The translations under genes were made by a program, and so were the position numbers. Under the pieces are notes generated by a model. The model did not search any database and had not been told where the DNA came from. It saw only the letters and a list, made by a program, of their open reading frames with translations. This document shows positions 9,694 to 19,187 of a stretch of 42,674 bases of DNA, in pieces. The stretch is from Streptococcus sp. S784/96/1. GTDB lineage: Bacteria; Bacillota; Bacilli; Lactobacillales; Streptococcaceae. Where the stretch lies: assembly GCF_902729355.1 (NCBI RefSeq), contig NZ_CACVCC010000020.1, positions 1-42,674 on the forward strand. Direction: 5' to 3'. Within the stretch, counting starts at the first letter, position 1, and each line of letters opens with the position of its first letter.

Positions 9694-11079
9694 TTAGTTG
9701 CTCAACTCAGCCTTCGCTATCTCAATCTGCCATTTTACTTGATTAAAGCCTGTGCCTCCAAGTGAGTTACGACGCTCAACTGCTGTTTTTGATTGTAAAG
9801 CTACATAGATATCTTCCTCAATCAAGTCAGAGATTTCTTGATAACGTTCCAAGGGAATATCTTGCAAATAGTGTCCTGCCTTGGTACATTCTAGGACTAA
9901 TTTACCTACGATTTCATGTGCTTCACGGAAAGGTAAACCTTTAGCAGCAAGATAGTCTGCCAACTCTGTGGCATTTGAAAAGTCTTTTTCAGTTGACTCT
10001 GCCATATGTTTATCATTTACGGTCATACTGCTCAGCATGCCAGCTAAAATATCAAGGGCTACTGTAATGGTTTCAGCTGTATCAAACATACCTTCCTTAT
10101 CCTCTTGGAGGTCTTTGTTATAAGCCAGAGGCAGGGATTTCATAACCGTCAAAAGCCCGACTAAATTGCCATAAACACGACCTGATTTCCCCCGAATCAG
10201 CTCCGCCATATCAGGATTTTTCTTTTGAGGCATGATGGAAGAGCCTGTTGAAAAGGTATCTGACAAGGTCACAAATTGGTATTCACGACTACACCAGTTA
10301 ATGATTTCCTCACATAATCGGCTCATGTGCATCATCAAAATAGAGCTATTGGCTAAAAATTCCAAAATAAAATCACGGTCAGACACAGCATCTAAGGAGT
10401 TGCTGTAAGGTTTGGCAAAGCCCATAAGCTGCGCTGTCCTCTCACGGTCAATCGGAAAGGTTGTTCCTGCCAAGGCTGCTGCTCCCAGCGGTGATAAATC
10501 AGTATGTGTCACATTAAACTCAAAACGCTCCGCATCACGAGTAAACATACTATAATAAGCCATTAAATGATGTCCAAATGAAATAGGCTGTGCGTGTTAT
10601 AAATGTGTGTAGCCTGGCATGAGGGTTTCCACATGCTTTTCAGCCAAGTCCACCAAAACCTGACGAAGGTTACTTAATTTAGCAAGGACTTCTCCCAACT
10701 TCATTTTTAAATAGAGATGCATGTCTGTTGCCACTTGGTCATTACGTGAACGTGCCGTGTGAAGCTTACCAGCGACTGGACCAATTTTAGCAGTCAGTAA
10801 GGCCTCTATGTTCATGTGAATATCTTCGTTGGTCACGTCAAAGGTAAGCTGCCCATTTTTGTAATCTATCAAAAGATCTTCCAAACCAGATTTAATCTGC
10901 TGAGCTTCTACTTTAGAAATGATACCCGTTTCTCCAAGCATGGTGACATGAGCAAGGGATCCTGTTAAGTCCTGCTCTGCCATTTTCTGGTCAAAGGAAA
11001 TGGAAGCACCAAATTCTTCCACCCATTTTTCGAGGCTAGCCTCAAAGCGACCACCCCATAATTTGTAATTTTCTGCCAT
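9694..11079 (-). pseudogene. argH: argH, argininosuccinate lyase, interrupted by an in-frame TAA
   Basis: The total frame of 461 codons equals the normal length of ArgH, which splits argininosuccinate into arginine and fumarate in the cytoplasm. Codon 161 is TAA at 10597-10599, in [18 protein letters not shown], where the family has glutamine (YTHLQ.AQP), so a single CAA-to-TAA change is the simplest explanation. No other damage is visible: both halves are well conserved and the catalytic loop [12 protein letters not shown] is intact but lies after the stop. Translation could restart at ATG 10563, but a fragment lacking the N-terminal part would not be active. The gene starts three bases after argG; AAGGGTTAG at the end of argG is its weak ribosome site. 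Confidence 0.92.
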
Positions 11080-11082
11080 AAT

Positions 11083-12279
11083 CTAACCCTTAGTTCCATT
11101 AACCTGACTATTTACTTGAGTTGGAAGACCCCACAGTTTGATAAAGCCAACCGCTGCATTTTGGTCAAAACTATCTGCTGATGTGTAGGTCGCTAGGTTT
11201 TCGTCATAAAGAGAATTTGGAGATTTCCGGGCAACGACTTGAGCATGTCCTTTATAAAGCTTCACTTTAGCTGTCCCATTAACGGCTTTTTGCGTTTCTT
11301 TAATATAAGCAATAATTGCCTTAGTTGCTGGACTGAACCAAAGAGCATTGTAAATCAAGTTTGATAATTCATTTTCAAGAATTGGTTTAAAGTGAGACAC
11401 TTCACGTACCAAAGTCAAGTCTTCAATTTCCTTATGAGCAGTTAAAAGTGTGATGGCACCTGGACACTCGTAAATCTCACGTGATTTAATACCCACTAAA
11501 CGGTTTTCAACATGGTCAATACGTCCTACACCATGCGCTCCTGCAATCACGTTTAATTTTTGAATAAGGTCAACGAGTTTCATTTCTTCACCATTGATGG
11601 CAACAGGTTTTCCAGATACAAAGGTAATATCTACAAATTCAGGAGTATCAGGAGCTTTTTCTGGTGCTGTTGTAATCCCAAAGGCTTCTTCTGGCGCTTG
11701 ATTCCAGGGATTTTCCAAAACACCACATTCATTGGCACGGCCCCAAAGGTTTTGGTCAACAGAATAAGGATTATCAAGGTCAGCTGGAACTGGAACACCG
11801 TTTGCTTTAGCATATTCAATTTCTTCTTCACGTGACCATTTCCATTCACGGACTGGAGCTACCACTTTCAAGTTTGGATCAAGTGCTGCAATAGCAACTT
11901 CAAAACGGACTTGGTCATTTCCTTTACCGGTACAACCATGGGCAATCGTTGTCGCCCCTGTCTTATGAGCAATTTCCACTAATTTCTTAGAGATAATCGG
12001 ACGGCTTAGAGCAGAAACTAATGGGTATTTTTGTTCGTAATAAGCATGCGCTTGAAGTGCTGGGAGAACGTATTCTTCCGCAAATTCATCTTTTACATCA
12101 AGCACATAAGATTCAATGGCACCGACAGCCAAAGCCTTATCATGAATAAAATCAAGGTCTTTTCCTTCACCAACATCCATACAAACAGCAATGACATCAT
12201 AATCTTTTTTCAACCAAGTAATGGCTACGGATGTATCAAGACCACCTGAGTAAGCTAAAATCACTTTTTCTTTTGACAT
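11083..12279 (-). CDS. argG: Argininosuccinate synthase
   Basis: This 398-residue enzyme joins citrulline and aspartate using ATP. The N-terminal PP-loop [15 protein letters not shown] binds ATP, and [13 protein letters not shown] is the conserved citrulline/aspartate-binding region. It is full length and undamaged. It heads the argGH operon, has RBS AAAGGGAG, and sits 30 bases after a -10 box whose spacer is an ARG box. Because argH downstream is interrupted, its product argininosuccinate has no apparent outlet in this window. Confidence 0.95.
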   Translation of the reverse strand: MSKEKVILAYSGGLDTSVAITWLKKDYDVIAVCMDVGEGKDLDFIHDKALAVGAIESYVLDVKDEFAEEYVLPALQAHAYYEQKYPLVSALSRPIISKKLVEIAHKTGATTIAHGCTGKGNDQVRFEVAIAALDPNLKVVAPVREWKWSREEEIEYAKANGVPVPADLDNPYSVDQNLWGRANECGVLENPWNQAPEEAFGITTAPEKAPDTPEFVDITFVSGKPVAINGEEMKLVDLIQKLNVIAGAHGVGRIDHVENRLVGIKSREIYECPGAITLLTAHKEIEDLTLVREVSHFKPILENELSNLIYNALWFSPATKAIIAYIKETQKAVNGTAKVKLYKGHAQVVARKSPNSLYDENLATYTSADSFDQNAAVGFIKLWGLPTQVNSQVNGTKG

Positions 12280-12308
12280 AAATATACTCCCTTTTTTGTA
12301 ATAAAATT

Positions 12309-12337
12309 ATTTTATTGAATATTTATTCTTTTGTCAA
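12309..12337 (-). promoter_or_regulatory. argG promoter with ARG box in the spacer
   Basis: Minus strand: TTGACA (12332-12337), 17-base spacer AAAGAATAAATATTCAA, TAAAAT (12309-12314). The spacer contains GAATAAATATTC, a near-perfect ARG box (TGAATWWWWATTCA), so ArgR/AhrC-type repression by arginine is likely. Confidence 0.8.
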
Positions 12338-12348
12338 CTGTTTTTATC

Positions 12349-12373
12349 AAAAAAACCGAAGGTTATACCTTCG
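12349..12373 (-). terminator. Intrinsic terminator after the lplA transcription unit
   Basis: CGAAGGT (12357-12363) pairs with ACCTTCG (12367-12373); reading leftward a run of seven T follows at 12349-12355. Confidence 0.8.
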
Positions 12374-12423
12374 ATTCGTATTTTTATAATTAAATCATAA
12401 TTAATTTGTGGTTAAATATTCAT

Positions 12424-12767
12424 TTAAAACTCTGCGCGAAGGCTGTTATCTTCTTGAACATCAAAGAAAAATTCAAACAACACTTCACCGTAACTCTCTG
12501 GTCTGTAAGTTGCAAACAAAATCCCCTCTTCATCAATATCAAGTTGATTTAAATTAAATTTATCAAATACAAATGGCGTTCTTCATCCTCAGCCCACATC
12601 TCCAATTGTTCCTCGATCCATTTACCCAATTCTAATAATTCTTTTTCTTATAAATCAGCAGGTACATTGGTATGAGAGACGATATTTTTGAGTTGAGAGT
12701 ATTTTCTATCCGAGATTGTATCAATAACTTTCTCTACAATCTTACTGATTTGTTTCTGATAGAGCAT
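12424..12767 (-). pseudogene. Small acidic protein gene, broken by a stop and a frameshift
   Basis: From ATG 12767 the frame reads MLYQKQISKIVEKVID...NVPADL, meets TAA at 12648-12650, continues EKELLELGKWIEEQLEMWAED, and shifts frame near 12572-12577 into FVFDKFNLNQLDIDEEGILF...FFDVQEDNSLRAEF before TAA at 12424-12426. Joined, it would be about 113 residues. I do not recognise the family with confidence. It starts eight bases after the lplA stop, with AGGAAG as ribosome site, so it was the second gene of that operon. The coherent amino-acid composition across both breaks argues for a recently lost gene. Confidence 0.6.
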
Positions 12768-12775
12768 AAAGCTTC

Positions 12776-13765
12776 CTATGCCACAATTGCTTTTGCAACT
12801 TCCTCTGTTGTCATCCGTGAGAAGTAGTGTGTTGTGTCAATGCTTTGCAATTTCTCCAAAACATCCGCATACTCATAGCGCGTGCCGATAAGGAGCTGTT
12901 CAATATCAGAAACATCACCAATACCGAAGAAATCCCCGTAAATTTTGATATTTTCAATAACTGAGTTCTCAGTCTTAATATAGCTCGTAATCTTACCAGC
13001 TGGGTAACGAACCGAACGCTCTACTGTATAATCTGGGGCAGCACCATAAGTCCACTCCCATGTTGAGAATTGCTCTTCATAAGATTTTTGGATTTTAGCC
13101 AATTCATCTTCTGACAAAACATACTCTGTCATATCAGGATAGTGCTCTTTCATTTTATCCAAAATCTTATCCGCAAATTCATTAACCGTAATTTTTTCTG
13201 GCAATTCATTTAAGATATTGGTCACCCGCGCACGGACAGATTTAACCCCCTTTGACTCAATTTTATCTTTTGAAACCTTGAGGGCATCGCCAAGAACAGT
13301 CATATCCACATCAAACAATAAGCAACCATGGTGCATCATGCGTCCTTTATAATAGGCCTGCGCATTACCACAGAATTTCTTGCCGTCAATCTCAAGGTCG
13401 TTACGTCCCGTAAACGAAGCGGTTACTCCAAGATCAGCCAAGGTTTCAATCACAGGTTGTGAGAACGTTTTGAAATCAAACGCTCCCTCGTCAGCTTTGT
13501 TGGAAATGATGGTGTAGTTCAAGTTATTAAGGTCATGGTAAACAGCCCCACCACCTGACAGACGGCGAACCACATGAATCCCGTGGGCATCTGTGTATTC
13601 CTTATTGATTTCCTGCACCGCATTTTGGTGTTTCCCAATAATAATAGCAGGCTCATTGATCCAAAGGATAAAAATCTCATCTTCACTCTGTAATTCTTTG
13701 AAAGCGTAGGCTTCTAAGGCAATATTATAAGCCGGGTTATTTGATGTGTTAACAATATATTTCAC
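12776..13765 (-). CDS. lplA: Lipoate-protein ligase A
   Basis: The 329-residue protein has the LplA/LipB fold signatures: RRLSGGGAVYHDLNNLNY (lipoyl-AMP binding, about residues 69-88), GRNDLEIDGKKFCGNAQAYY, and a C-terminal accessory domain of about 85 residues. It attaches lipoate to lipoyl domains, here most obviously those of the E2 and E3 proteins encoded at 19341-22766. The start is GTG (13763-13765) with AGGAGG upstream. It has its own promoter, unlike streptococci in which I expect it to follow the dehydrogenase genes directly. Confidence 0.93.
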   Translation of the reverse strand: MKYIVNTSNNPAYNIALEAYAFKELQSEDEIFILWINEPAIIIGKHQNAVQEINKEYTDAHGIHVVRRLSGGGAVYHDLNNLNYTIISNKADEGAFDFKTFSQPVIETLADLGVTASFTGRNDLEIDGKKFCGNAQAYYKGRMMHHGCLLFDVDMTVLGDALKVSKDKIESKGVKSVRARVTNILNELPEKITVNEFADKILDKMKEHYPDMTEYVLSEDELAKIQKSYEEQFSTWEWTYGAAPDYTVERSVRYPAGKITSYIKTENSVIENIKIYGDFFGIGDVSDIEQLLIGTRYEYADVLEKLQSIDTTHYFSRMTTEEVAKAIVA

Positions 13766-13792
13766 AGATTAATCCTCCTATTAGATACTTCT

Positions 13793-13821
13793 ATTTTAGT
13801 GAAAACGGTCGCAAAAGACAA
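13793..13821 (-). promoter_or_regulatory. Promoter of lplA
   Basis: Minus strand TTGTCT (13816-13821), 17-base spacer, TAAAAT (13793-13798), 28 bases before the GTG start. Confidence 0.6.
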
Positions 13822-13859
13822 GCCCAAAGTCTTTACTTGCTCTAAAAAGTTAAGAGGTC

Positions 13860-14969
13860 CTAGTTGACTGAAACATCTCCAAAATGATTGGTGATTGTCA
13901 ACCGACGAGTCGCTTGATGATTGGTATCAGTATAACGTCCATTTTCTCCAGTATGACCTAACACGCTGTAATCACCAAATTTTGTTTCAACCACTATGGC
14001 TAAGTCCTCTGCCTGACCTTCTTTTAAGATAACAGCAGCATCGCCACAATGATGCGTTAGCATTAAATCTTTAAAATCAAGGTCTGACACCGTCGCATCT
14101 CCGTTAGATAATTTTGCCCTTGCATAATCAGCCTTACTGTAACGGTAGGTCAGGTCACCATTTGAGAGTTCTAATTCGAGAGTTTCTCGACTTTCCACCT
14201 TTTCTAATTCTAAATCACCATTGGCTAAATGAAACTCCGCTACTCCTAATTGGCTATTAATAACCTCACAATCGCCATTTTGGAAATTTCCTAAAACATT
14301 TTCAGTAGCACTATTGACCACTTCTCCATCACCATTTTGCAAGGTCAGCTTAAGGTTAGCAATACGGCAAGAATTTAACTCCAAGTCTCCATTTGTCAAG
14401 GCTACATTGCCTTGATTAGCAGTCAATCCTGATAATGTTGCATCGCCATCCCTTGAAATCACCGTAATCGTTTCAAACATTGTCTCCCGCGGGACTTTTA
14501 CAGTGAACCGACCACCATAAGTCGTCTTGATTGAAAACAATCCTAAAATGGAAATGGTTTTATAACGTGCCGGATCAGAGATTTGCGCAATAGTCACCTG
14601 ACCATTTTCTCTGGAAATAGCTAAGAGTTCTTGCACCTCTTCTACCGCTTCGACAACAACTTCTGAAACATCATCCTGCTCAACAATCACATCAAAATCA
14701 TTCAGAGTGATTTGAAGATTCGTCGCATCGGTTAGCGACTGACGAACTATCTGTTCTTGGGCTCTTTCTTCCAAAATGCCTTTTTCTTGAAATTGCCCAA
14801 CCAATTCTTCAGCCACTTCTTCTGGCTTTCCAAGCTCAGCAATTGCCTCTGCATTATCCCCAGCTTCAGCAAGGTATTCTTTGAAATAAGCCATTACTTC
14901 TTGCTTTTGACTGTCTGTTAAACTAGCCAAAGCCATCTCTAAACGTTGTAAAAATTCTTGTCCTGTCAT
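13860..14969 (-). CDS. DUF1700/DUF4097 membrane-stress-type protein
   Basis: From ATG 14969 the product has 369 residues. The first 70 (MTGQEFLQRLEMALASLTDSQKQEVMAYFKEYLAEAG...LGKPEEVAEELV) are a DUF1700/HAAS-type helical domain. The rest is a DUF4097 beta-helix-like domain with repeated NGDLEL/NGDGEV/NGDATV motifs about every 20 residues. A longer frame to 15023 exists, but ATG 14969 overlaps the PadR stop by four bases (ATGA), the standard coupling for this pair. Such pairs respond to envelope stress in firmicutes; the exact role here is not known. No clear membrane span is present, which is unusual for DUF1700 proteins. Confidence 0.8.
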   Translation of the reverse strand: MTGQEFLQRLEMALASLTDSQKQEVMAYFKEYLAEAGDNAEAIAELGKPEEVAEELVGQFQEKGILEERAQEQIVRQSLTDATNLQITLNDFDVIVEQDDVSEVVVEAVEEVQELLAISRENGQVTIAQISDPARYKTISILGLFSIKTTYGGRFTVKVPRETMFETITVISRDGDATLSGLTANQGNVALTNGDLELNSCRIANLKLTLQNGDGEVVNSATENVLGNFQNGDCEVINSQLGVAEFHLANGDLELEKVESRETLELELSNGDLTYRYSKADYARAKLSNGDATVSDLDFKDLMLTHHCGDAAVILKEGQAEDLAIVVETKFGDYSVLGHTGENGRYTDTNHQATRRLTITNHFGDVSVN

Positions 14970-15283
14970 TTTTTCAATTTTCCTTTCGCCATATCCAGAA
15001 TAGCAGCTGAGTAGCGTAGCCATTCTTCTTCTAAAAACGTAAACTGTTGGCTCCCTAGAGCGGTTCTACGATAATATTTGCGTTGCCTTCCTTGATGAGC
15101 TTCCGAATAGGTCTCGAGATAACCACTCAACTCCATTTTTTTCAAAATAGGGTAGAGGGTTGACTCTTTGATGGAAGTGAGCATTTTCAAGGTCTGACTA
15201 ATCTCATAGCCATAAGAGTCTTTCTCAGCAACAACCCCCAGCACCAGAAACTCAATCACAGGGGACGGAATAGGATAATACAT
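14966..15283 (-). CDS. PadR-family transcriptional regulator
   Basis: This 105-residue winged-helix protein shows the PadR core: IEFLVLGVVAEKDSYGYEISQTLK, STLYPILKKMELSGYLETY and GRQRKYYRRTALG (the wing). It is likely the repressor of its own operon with the DUF4097 gene, whose start codon it overlaps. A near-perfect palindrome lies 19 bases upstream of its start at 15302-15328. Confidence 0.9.
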   Translation of the reverse strand: MYYPIPSPVIEFLVLGVVAEKDSYGYEISQTLKMLTSIKESTLYPILKKMELSGYLETYSEAHQGRQRKYYRRTALGSQQFTFLEEEWLRYSAAILDMAKGKLKK

Positions 15284-15301
15284 ATTAACCTCCTTAATTT
15301 T

Positions 15302-15328
15302 TATATATGCTTAATTTAAGTATATATA
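15302..15328. promoter_or_regulatory. Palindrome upstream of padR-like gene, candidate operator
   Basis: TATATATGCTTAA and TTAAGTATATATA are inverted about one central T, with one mismatch. The TATA-rich core also supplies a possible -10 box, so binding would block transcription. Confidence 0.55.
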
Positions 15329-15411
15329 AATTATAAAACTATCATTCCAAAATAGCAAGTAAAAACTGAAAAAAATAATCATTCTCTATAGATGTCCTCC
15401 CGTAACCAAGA

Positions 15412-15448
15412 AACAAAAAAACTCAGACAAGTTTTTCCTGTCTGAGTT
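15412..15448 (-). terminator. Intrinsic terminator after the siderophore importer operon
   Basis: AACTCAGACA (15420-15429) pairs with TGTCTGAGTT (15439-15448); the leftward transcript then runs into a T-rich tract. Confidence 0.8.
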
Positions 15449-15459
15449 CATCTTATTAA

Positions 15460-16464
15460 TTATTTTCCTGCGTGTTCAGCAACTTCTTCAAACATGAGGC
15501 GTGTTGACTCAAGTCCACCACCTGATAGGTACCACAGGTCTGATGTTAGCGTAATGATACGTTTGTTCTGACCAGCCTTTGTTCCTTGTAATAACGCGTT
15601 ATTAAGAACATCCGCGTTGGTTGACGTATCCCCACCAATAGCAAGGGTGCGATCTACAACAAAAATCGTATCTGGGTTAACTTCTGCAATTGATTCAAAG
15701 CTGAGCCCTTGACCATGTCCACCACGGCCACCGCGACCGCCACGCGCTTCTTCTTTAATCTCAAGACTTGTTGGCTTGAAACCTAGAGTATTATAGACAA
15801 AACCATAGCGACCTTCCGATCCGATACCTGCAATATTCCCTTCATTTAAAAGAACCATCAAGGTTGTTTGATCTGCTCCTTCATTAGCTTTTGTGGCAAT
15901 TGAAACAATATTATCTAGCTCTGCCAATTCTTTTTCGGCTGTTCCGACCGCTTCATCACCAAATAGTTTAGCCACTTCTGTCACATTGTTTTTAACAGAA
16001 TTAAGATAGTCGGCACTATCTGTGGCAAAATAAACTGTCGGTGCAATTTCTTCAAATTCTGCAATTTTTCCTTGAGTTCGACCTGAGGCAATAATGATAT
16101 CAGGTGCCAATTTAGCAATCGCTTCGAGATTAACTTCTTTCAAGTTACCAACATTTGTGACAGAATCCTTCTTACCAAGGTCAGTTAAGTAAGTTGGTAA
16201 AGATTGAGACGGCATACCAACGATCGCATCTTCATGCCCCAAAGTACGTAAGGTATCAGCCATTCCTAAATCAAGAACAACAATTTTTTTAGGATTCGCT
16301 GGGACAGTGATATCCCCATTTTCTGCTTTAATCGTTACTTCTGCTGGAACTGCTTTTGTTTCCTTTGATGTCTTCTCTTTAGCTGTTTTTGATCCACAAG
16401 CTACTAAAATAAGTGTTGCAACCAATGCTATTGCACTAAGTAATCGTTTCATTGTTTTTGACAT
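15460..16464 (-). CDS. Iron-siderophore ABC importer, substrate-binding lipoprotein
   Basis: From ATG 16464 (MSKTMKRLLSAIALV) the protein has 334 residues. A lipobox LVAC lies at the end of the signal peptide, followed by a Lys/Thr-rich linker and two periplasmic-binding-type lobes (KKIVVLDLGMADTLRTLGHEDAIVG; KLAPDIIIASGRTQGKIAEFEEIAPTVYF). It resembles the YclQ/CeuE group of catecholate-siderophore binders. A longer frame upstream is rejected because AAGGAGA and the signal peptide fit 16464. Odd feature: a run RGGRGGRGG (15718-15744) precedes HGQGLSFESIAEVNPD. It is the last gene of the four-gene importer. Confidence 0.88.
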   Translation of the reverse strand: MSKTMKRLLSAIALVATLILVACGSKTAKEKTSKETKAVPAEVTIKAENGDITVPANPKKIVVLDLGMADTLRTLGHEDAIVGMPSQSLPTYLTDLGKKDSVTNVGNLKEVNLEAIAKLAPDIIIASGRTQGKIAEFEEIAPTVYFATDSADYLNSVKNNVTEVAKLFGDEAVGTAEKELAELDNIVSIATKANEGADQTTLMVLLNEGNIAGIGSEGRYGFVYNTLGFKPTSLEIKEEARGGRGGRGGHGQGLSFESIAEVNPDTIFVVDRTLAIGGDTSTNADVLNNALLQGTKAGQNKRIITLTSDLWYLSGGGLESTRLMFEEVAEHAGK

Positions 16465-16477
16465 ATCTGTCTCCTTT

Positions 16478-17233
16478 TTAGTGATAAATACAAATGCGTT
16501 TGCCATGAATTTCATCAACAGTAACATCCATGTTATAGAGGTCATCCAAAATCGTTTTTGTCATCACCTCTTGAGGGGTTCCTCGGCAAAAAATTTCCCC
16601 CTCTTTAAAGCCAACCATCTGATCAACAAATTGACTGGCAATATTAATATCATGGATGACGATAACGACTGTTTTCCCTAATTCATCGACCAAACGTCTC
16701 AGGGTTTTCATCATCGCAATTCCTTGCTTAATATCTAGATTATTCAGTGGTTCATCCAACAAGACAATATCGGTATCTTGTGCCAAGACCATCGCAATGT
16801 AGACTCGCTGTAATTGCCCACCTGATAGGGTGCCAATCAACCGACTACGTAAATCCTGCAAATCCATATAAGTCAGTGCTTCATTAATTTTAGCAAGGTC
16901 TTCTGCTGTCAGACGCCCCTGACTGTAAGGGAAACGTCCAAAAGCAACTAGCTCTTCAACAGTGAACTTGACTTGAAAATGAATTTGCTGTTTGAGCATG
17001 GTCAATTCTTTTGCCAACTCAGCCGAATGCCAAGCCTCAATTTCCTGCCCCTTAATCATCAAGAGCCCTTCATCTTTGACCAATAGCCGACTCATGATTG
17101 ATAGAAGCGTTGATTTTCCAGCCCCATTCGGTCCAATAAAAGCCGTAAATTGCCTAGGAGCAATATCCAAGTTAACAGCCTTTAAAATGGCTTTTTCTCC
17201 GTAAGATTTTCCAATTTGCGCCATCTTCATCAT
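16478..17233 (-). CDS. Iron-siderophore ABC importer, ATP-binding protein
   Basis: This 251-residue ABC ATPase has Walker A GPNGAGKSTLL (about residues 34-44), the signature LSGGQLQRVYIAM, Walker B IVLLDEPLNNLD and the H-loop VIHDINIA. It matches the YclP/FecE family that powers siderophore uptake. Its ATG overlaps the stop of the upstream permease gene (ATGA), and the binding-protein gene follows 13 bases later, so all four genes form one unit. Confidence 0.93.
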   Translation of the reverse strand: MMKMAQIGKSYGEKAILKAVNLDIAPRQFTAFIGPNGAGKSTLLSIMSRLLVKDEGLLMIKGQEIEAWHSAELAKELTMLKQQIHFQVKFTVEELVAFGRFPYSQGRLTAEDLAKINEALTYMDLQDLRSRLIGTLSGGQLQRVYIAMVLAQDTDIVLLDEPLNNLDIKQGIAMMKTLRRLVDELGKTVVIVIHDINIASQFVDQMVGFKEGEIFCRGTPQEVMTKTILDDLYNMDVTVDEIHGKRICIYH

Positions 17234-18198
17234 GATTTCATCCGCTCCTTATATAATAAATAGAAGAAAAAGGCTCCACCTAATAGTTCCACCAACATGG
17301 CAATAGTAATCTGATAGTTAAATAAACGTTCTAAAACACCTTGGCCTATTACTAAGATCACAAACCCTAACAAACTAGCCACACCAAACAACCACTTGTG
17401 TTCATAATAATTAAGTAACTGATGGACGATATTGACCAACATAAAGCCAAAGAAAGTCATCGGACCAACCATCGCTGTCGAGGCAGACACCAACAGGACC
17501 ACTATCCACAGGACTGTCTGCTGCGTTTTTTCCACATCAATCCCAAGAAGCGTAGCATTAGATTTCCCAAGATAAAAGACATTCAAAATCGCACTTTTAC
17601 GATAAAGGAAAATCGTAGAGATAACGACAAGAACCGTTGCCATAGCTAGAACATCAGTATTAACATGTTGCAAGGAAGCAAAAAGCTTACTCTGTAATTT
17701 GTCATACTCATTAGGGTCCATAACCACCTGTAAGTAGGTAGAAAAACTTCTAAACAAAGTTCCCAGTGACATACAGATGAGTAAGATCGTTCCAAATCCC
17801 TTGGTCAATAAGTTACGAATAATCGGTTGGAAAAGACCAAAGAACAGTAATTGAATCAGTAAAACCACAAGGAATTCCACAATGGGATTCGGTGCCTGTT
17901 GCTCAATCCATTTCCAATAGAAAAAGAGATAAACGGATTGCATGAGAACGTAAAGACTTTCTAGCCCGAGCACTGATGGAGTTAAAAAGCGATTTCCTGT
18001 AATGGTCTGAAAACTAATGGTCGAAAAGCTCGCAATAACAGCCACAAGGGCATAAGTCAAAACTTTTCGTAACCGCAACTTCAAAATATAAGGAATCACA
18101 CGGCCACCAAAAGGATAAGTATAGAGTATTGTGCAGCCTATTGCCAAAATAATCAGTAGCCACAATAACTGCTGACGTTTAGATTGTATCTTACCCAT
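17230..18198 (-). CDS. Iron-siderophore ABC importer, permease (YclO-like)
   Basis: This 322-residue FecCD-family permease has about nine membrane spans, with TITGNRFLTPSVLGLESLYVL and the coupling-helix region SNATLLGID and VGPMTFFGFMLVNIVHQLL typical of the family. I place the start at ATG 18198 because GAGGTG lies six bases upstream; a GTG at 18207 has no such site. The start overlaps the end of the first permease gene by eight bases. It pairs with that permease to form a heterodimeric channel. Confidence 0.9.
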   Translation of the reverse strand: MGKIQSKRQQLLWLLIILAIGCTILYTYPFGGRVIPYILKLRLRKVLTYALVAVIASFSTISFQTITGNRFLTPSVLGLESLYVLMQSVYLFFYWKWIEQQAPNPIVEFLVVLLIQLLFFGLFQPIIRNLLTKGFGTILLICMSLGTLFRSFSTYLQVVMDPNEYDKLQSKLFASLQHVNTDVLAMATVLVVISTIFLYRKSAILNVFYLGKSNATLLGIDVEKTQQTVLWIVVLLVSASTAMVGPMTFFGFMLVNIVHQLLNYYEHKWLFGVASLLGFVILVIGQGVLERLFNYQITIAMLVELLGGAFFFYLLYKERMKS

Positions 18199-19147
18199 GT
18201 CGCTCACCTCGCCACAAGAGTAAAATGAAAATCAATGATCCTAAAACACCTAAAATCAGAGAGACTGACACCTCGTAAGGACGGATAACTAGCCGTGCAA
18301 AGATATCGCAAGCTAGTACGAGACACGAACCCGCTAACACCACTACAGCCTGAGAATTTTTCAAATGTTCACTAATATGCAAACGCACCAAATTAGGAAT
18401 AATAATCCCAACAAAGGGAAGACTGCCAACTGTAATCATCGTTGTTGCTGTCGTCAGTGAGATCAACAATAACGCAAGTCCTTCCATATGTTCAAAAGGA
18501 AGACCCAGAACACGACTAGTATCCTCACCCAGACTCATCAGTGAGAATCCTTCTGAAAAATACCAAACAGCTCCTAAAATTACAAGGTTTAAGAAAAGCC
18601 ATTCATATTGTTTCGTCTGAATCATGGCAAATGAACCCTGAGTCCAGGAAGCCATAGACTGTACCAGATTAAAACGATAGGCAATCATTTGTGCAAAGGC
18701 TCCAATCATCCCCCCATAAATCATGCCAACTAAAGGCAACTGCCATTTTTCCTTAAACTGTAACCGACGCACGACCTTAATAAAAAAGAACGTAGTTAGC
18801 ATGGCAGCACTAAAGGCAAACACCATCTTCTGCAGTAAGGTGGCCTGTGGAAAAAAGAAGAGTGGCACCAACATGCCTAACTGTGCTGCCTCGACTGTCC
18901 CTACAGTTGATGGTGCAGCGTAGTGATTCTGTGTAATGGTCTGCATGAGTAAGCCAGATAAACTCATAGCTCCAGCTGATAATAAAATAGCTAAGGTTCT
19001 TGGCAAACGTGATTGCCAAAAAACGTGACTTGCCATATCACCACCTTGAAATAAGCTCACCCAGGAAAACTGTGAACTGGCACCAATCGTCAAAGACAAA
19101 AAAATCAATATAAATAACACAGGGACTAACCCATTTAATGCTTTCAT
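18191..19147 (-). CDS. Iron-siderophore ABC importer, permease (YclN-like)
   Basis: This 318-residue FecCD-family permease shows SRLPRTLAILLSAGAMSLSGLLMQTITQNHYAAPSTVG split over two conserved blocks, LGEDTSRVLGLP and VGSLPFVGIIIPNLVRL (the coupling region). It is the first gene of the importer, with RBS GGGAGG before ATG 19147. An inverted repeat upstream (19188-19228) may be a metal-regulator site. The gene order permease-permease-ATPase-binding protein matches the Bacillus ycl (petrobactin) type. Confidence 0.9.
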   Translation of the reverse strand: MKALNGLVPVLFILIFLSLTIGASSQFSWVSLFQGGDMASHVFWQSRLPRTLAILLSAGAMSLSGLLMQTITQNHYAAPSTVGTVEAAQLGMLVPLFFFPQATLLQKMVFAFSAAMLTTFFFIKVVRRLQFKEKWQLPLVGMIYGGMIGAFAQMIAYRFNLVQSMASWTQGSFAMIQTKQYEWLFLNLVILGAVWYFSEGFSLMSLGEDTSRVLGLPFEHMEGLALLLISLTTATTMITVGSLPFVGIIIPNLVRLHISEHLKNSQAVVVLAGSCLVLACDIFARLVIRPYEVSVSLILGVLGSLIFILLLWRGERHG

Positions 19148-19187
19148 GAGTTACCTCCCTCAAAGCCTACAAGCATCGCAACACTTC

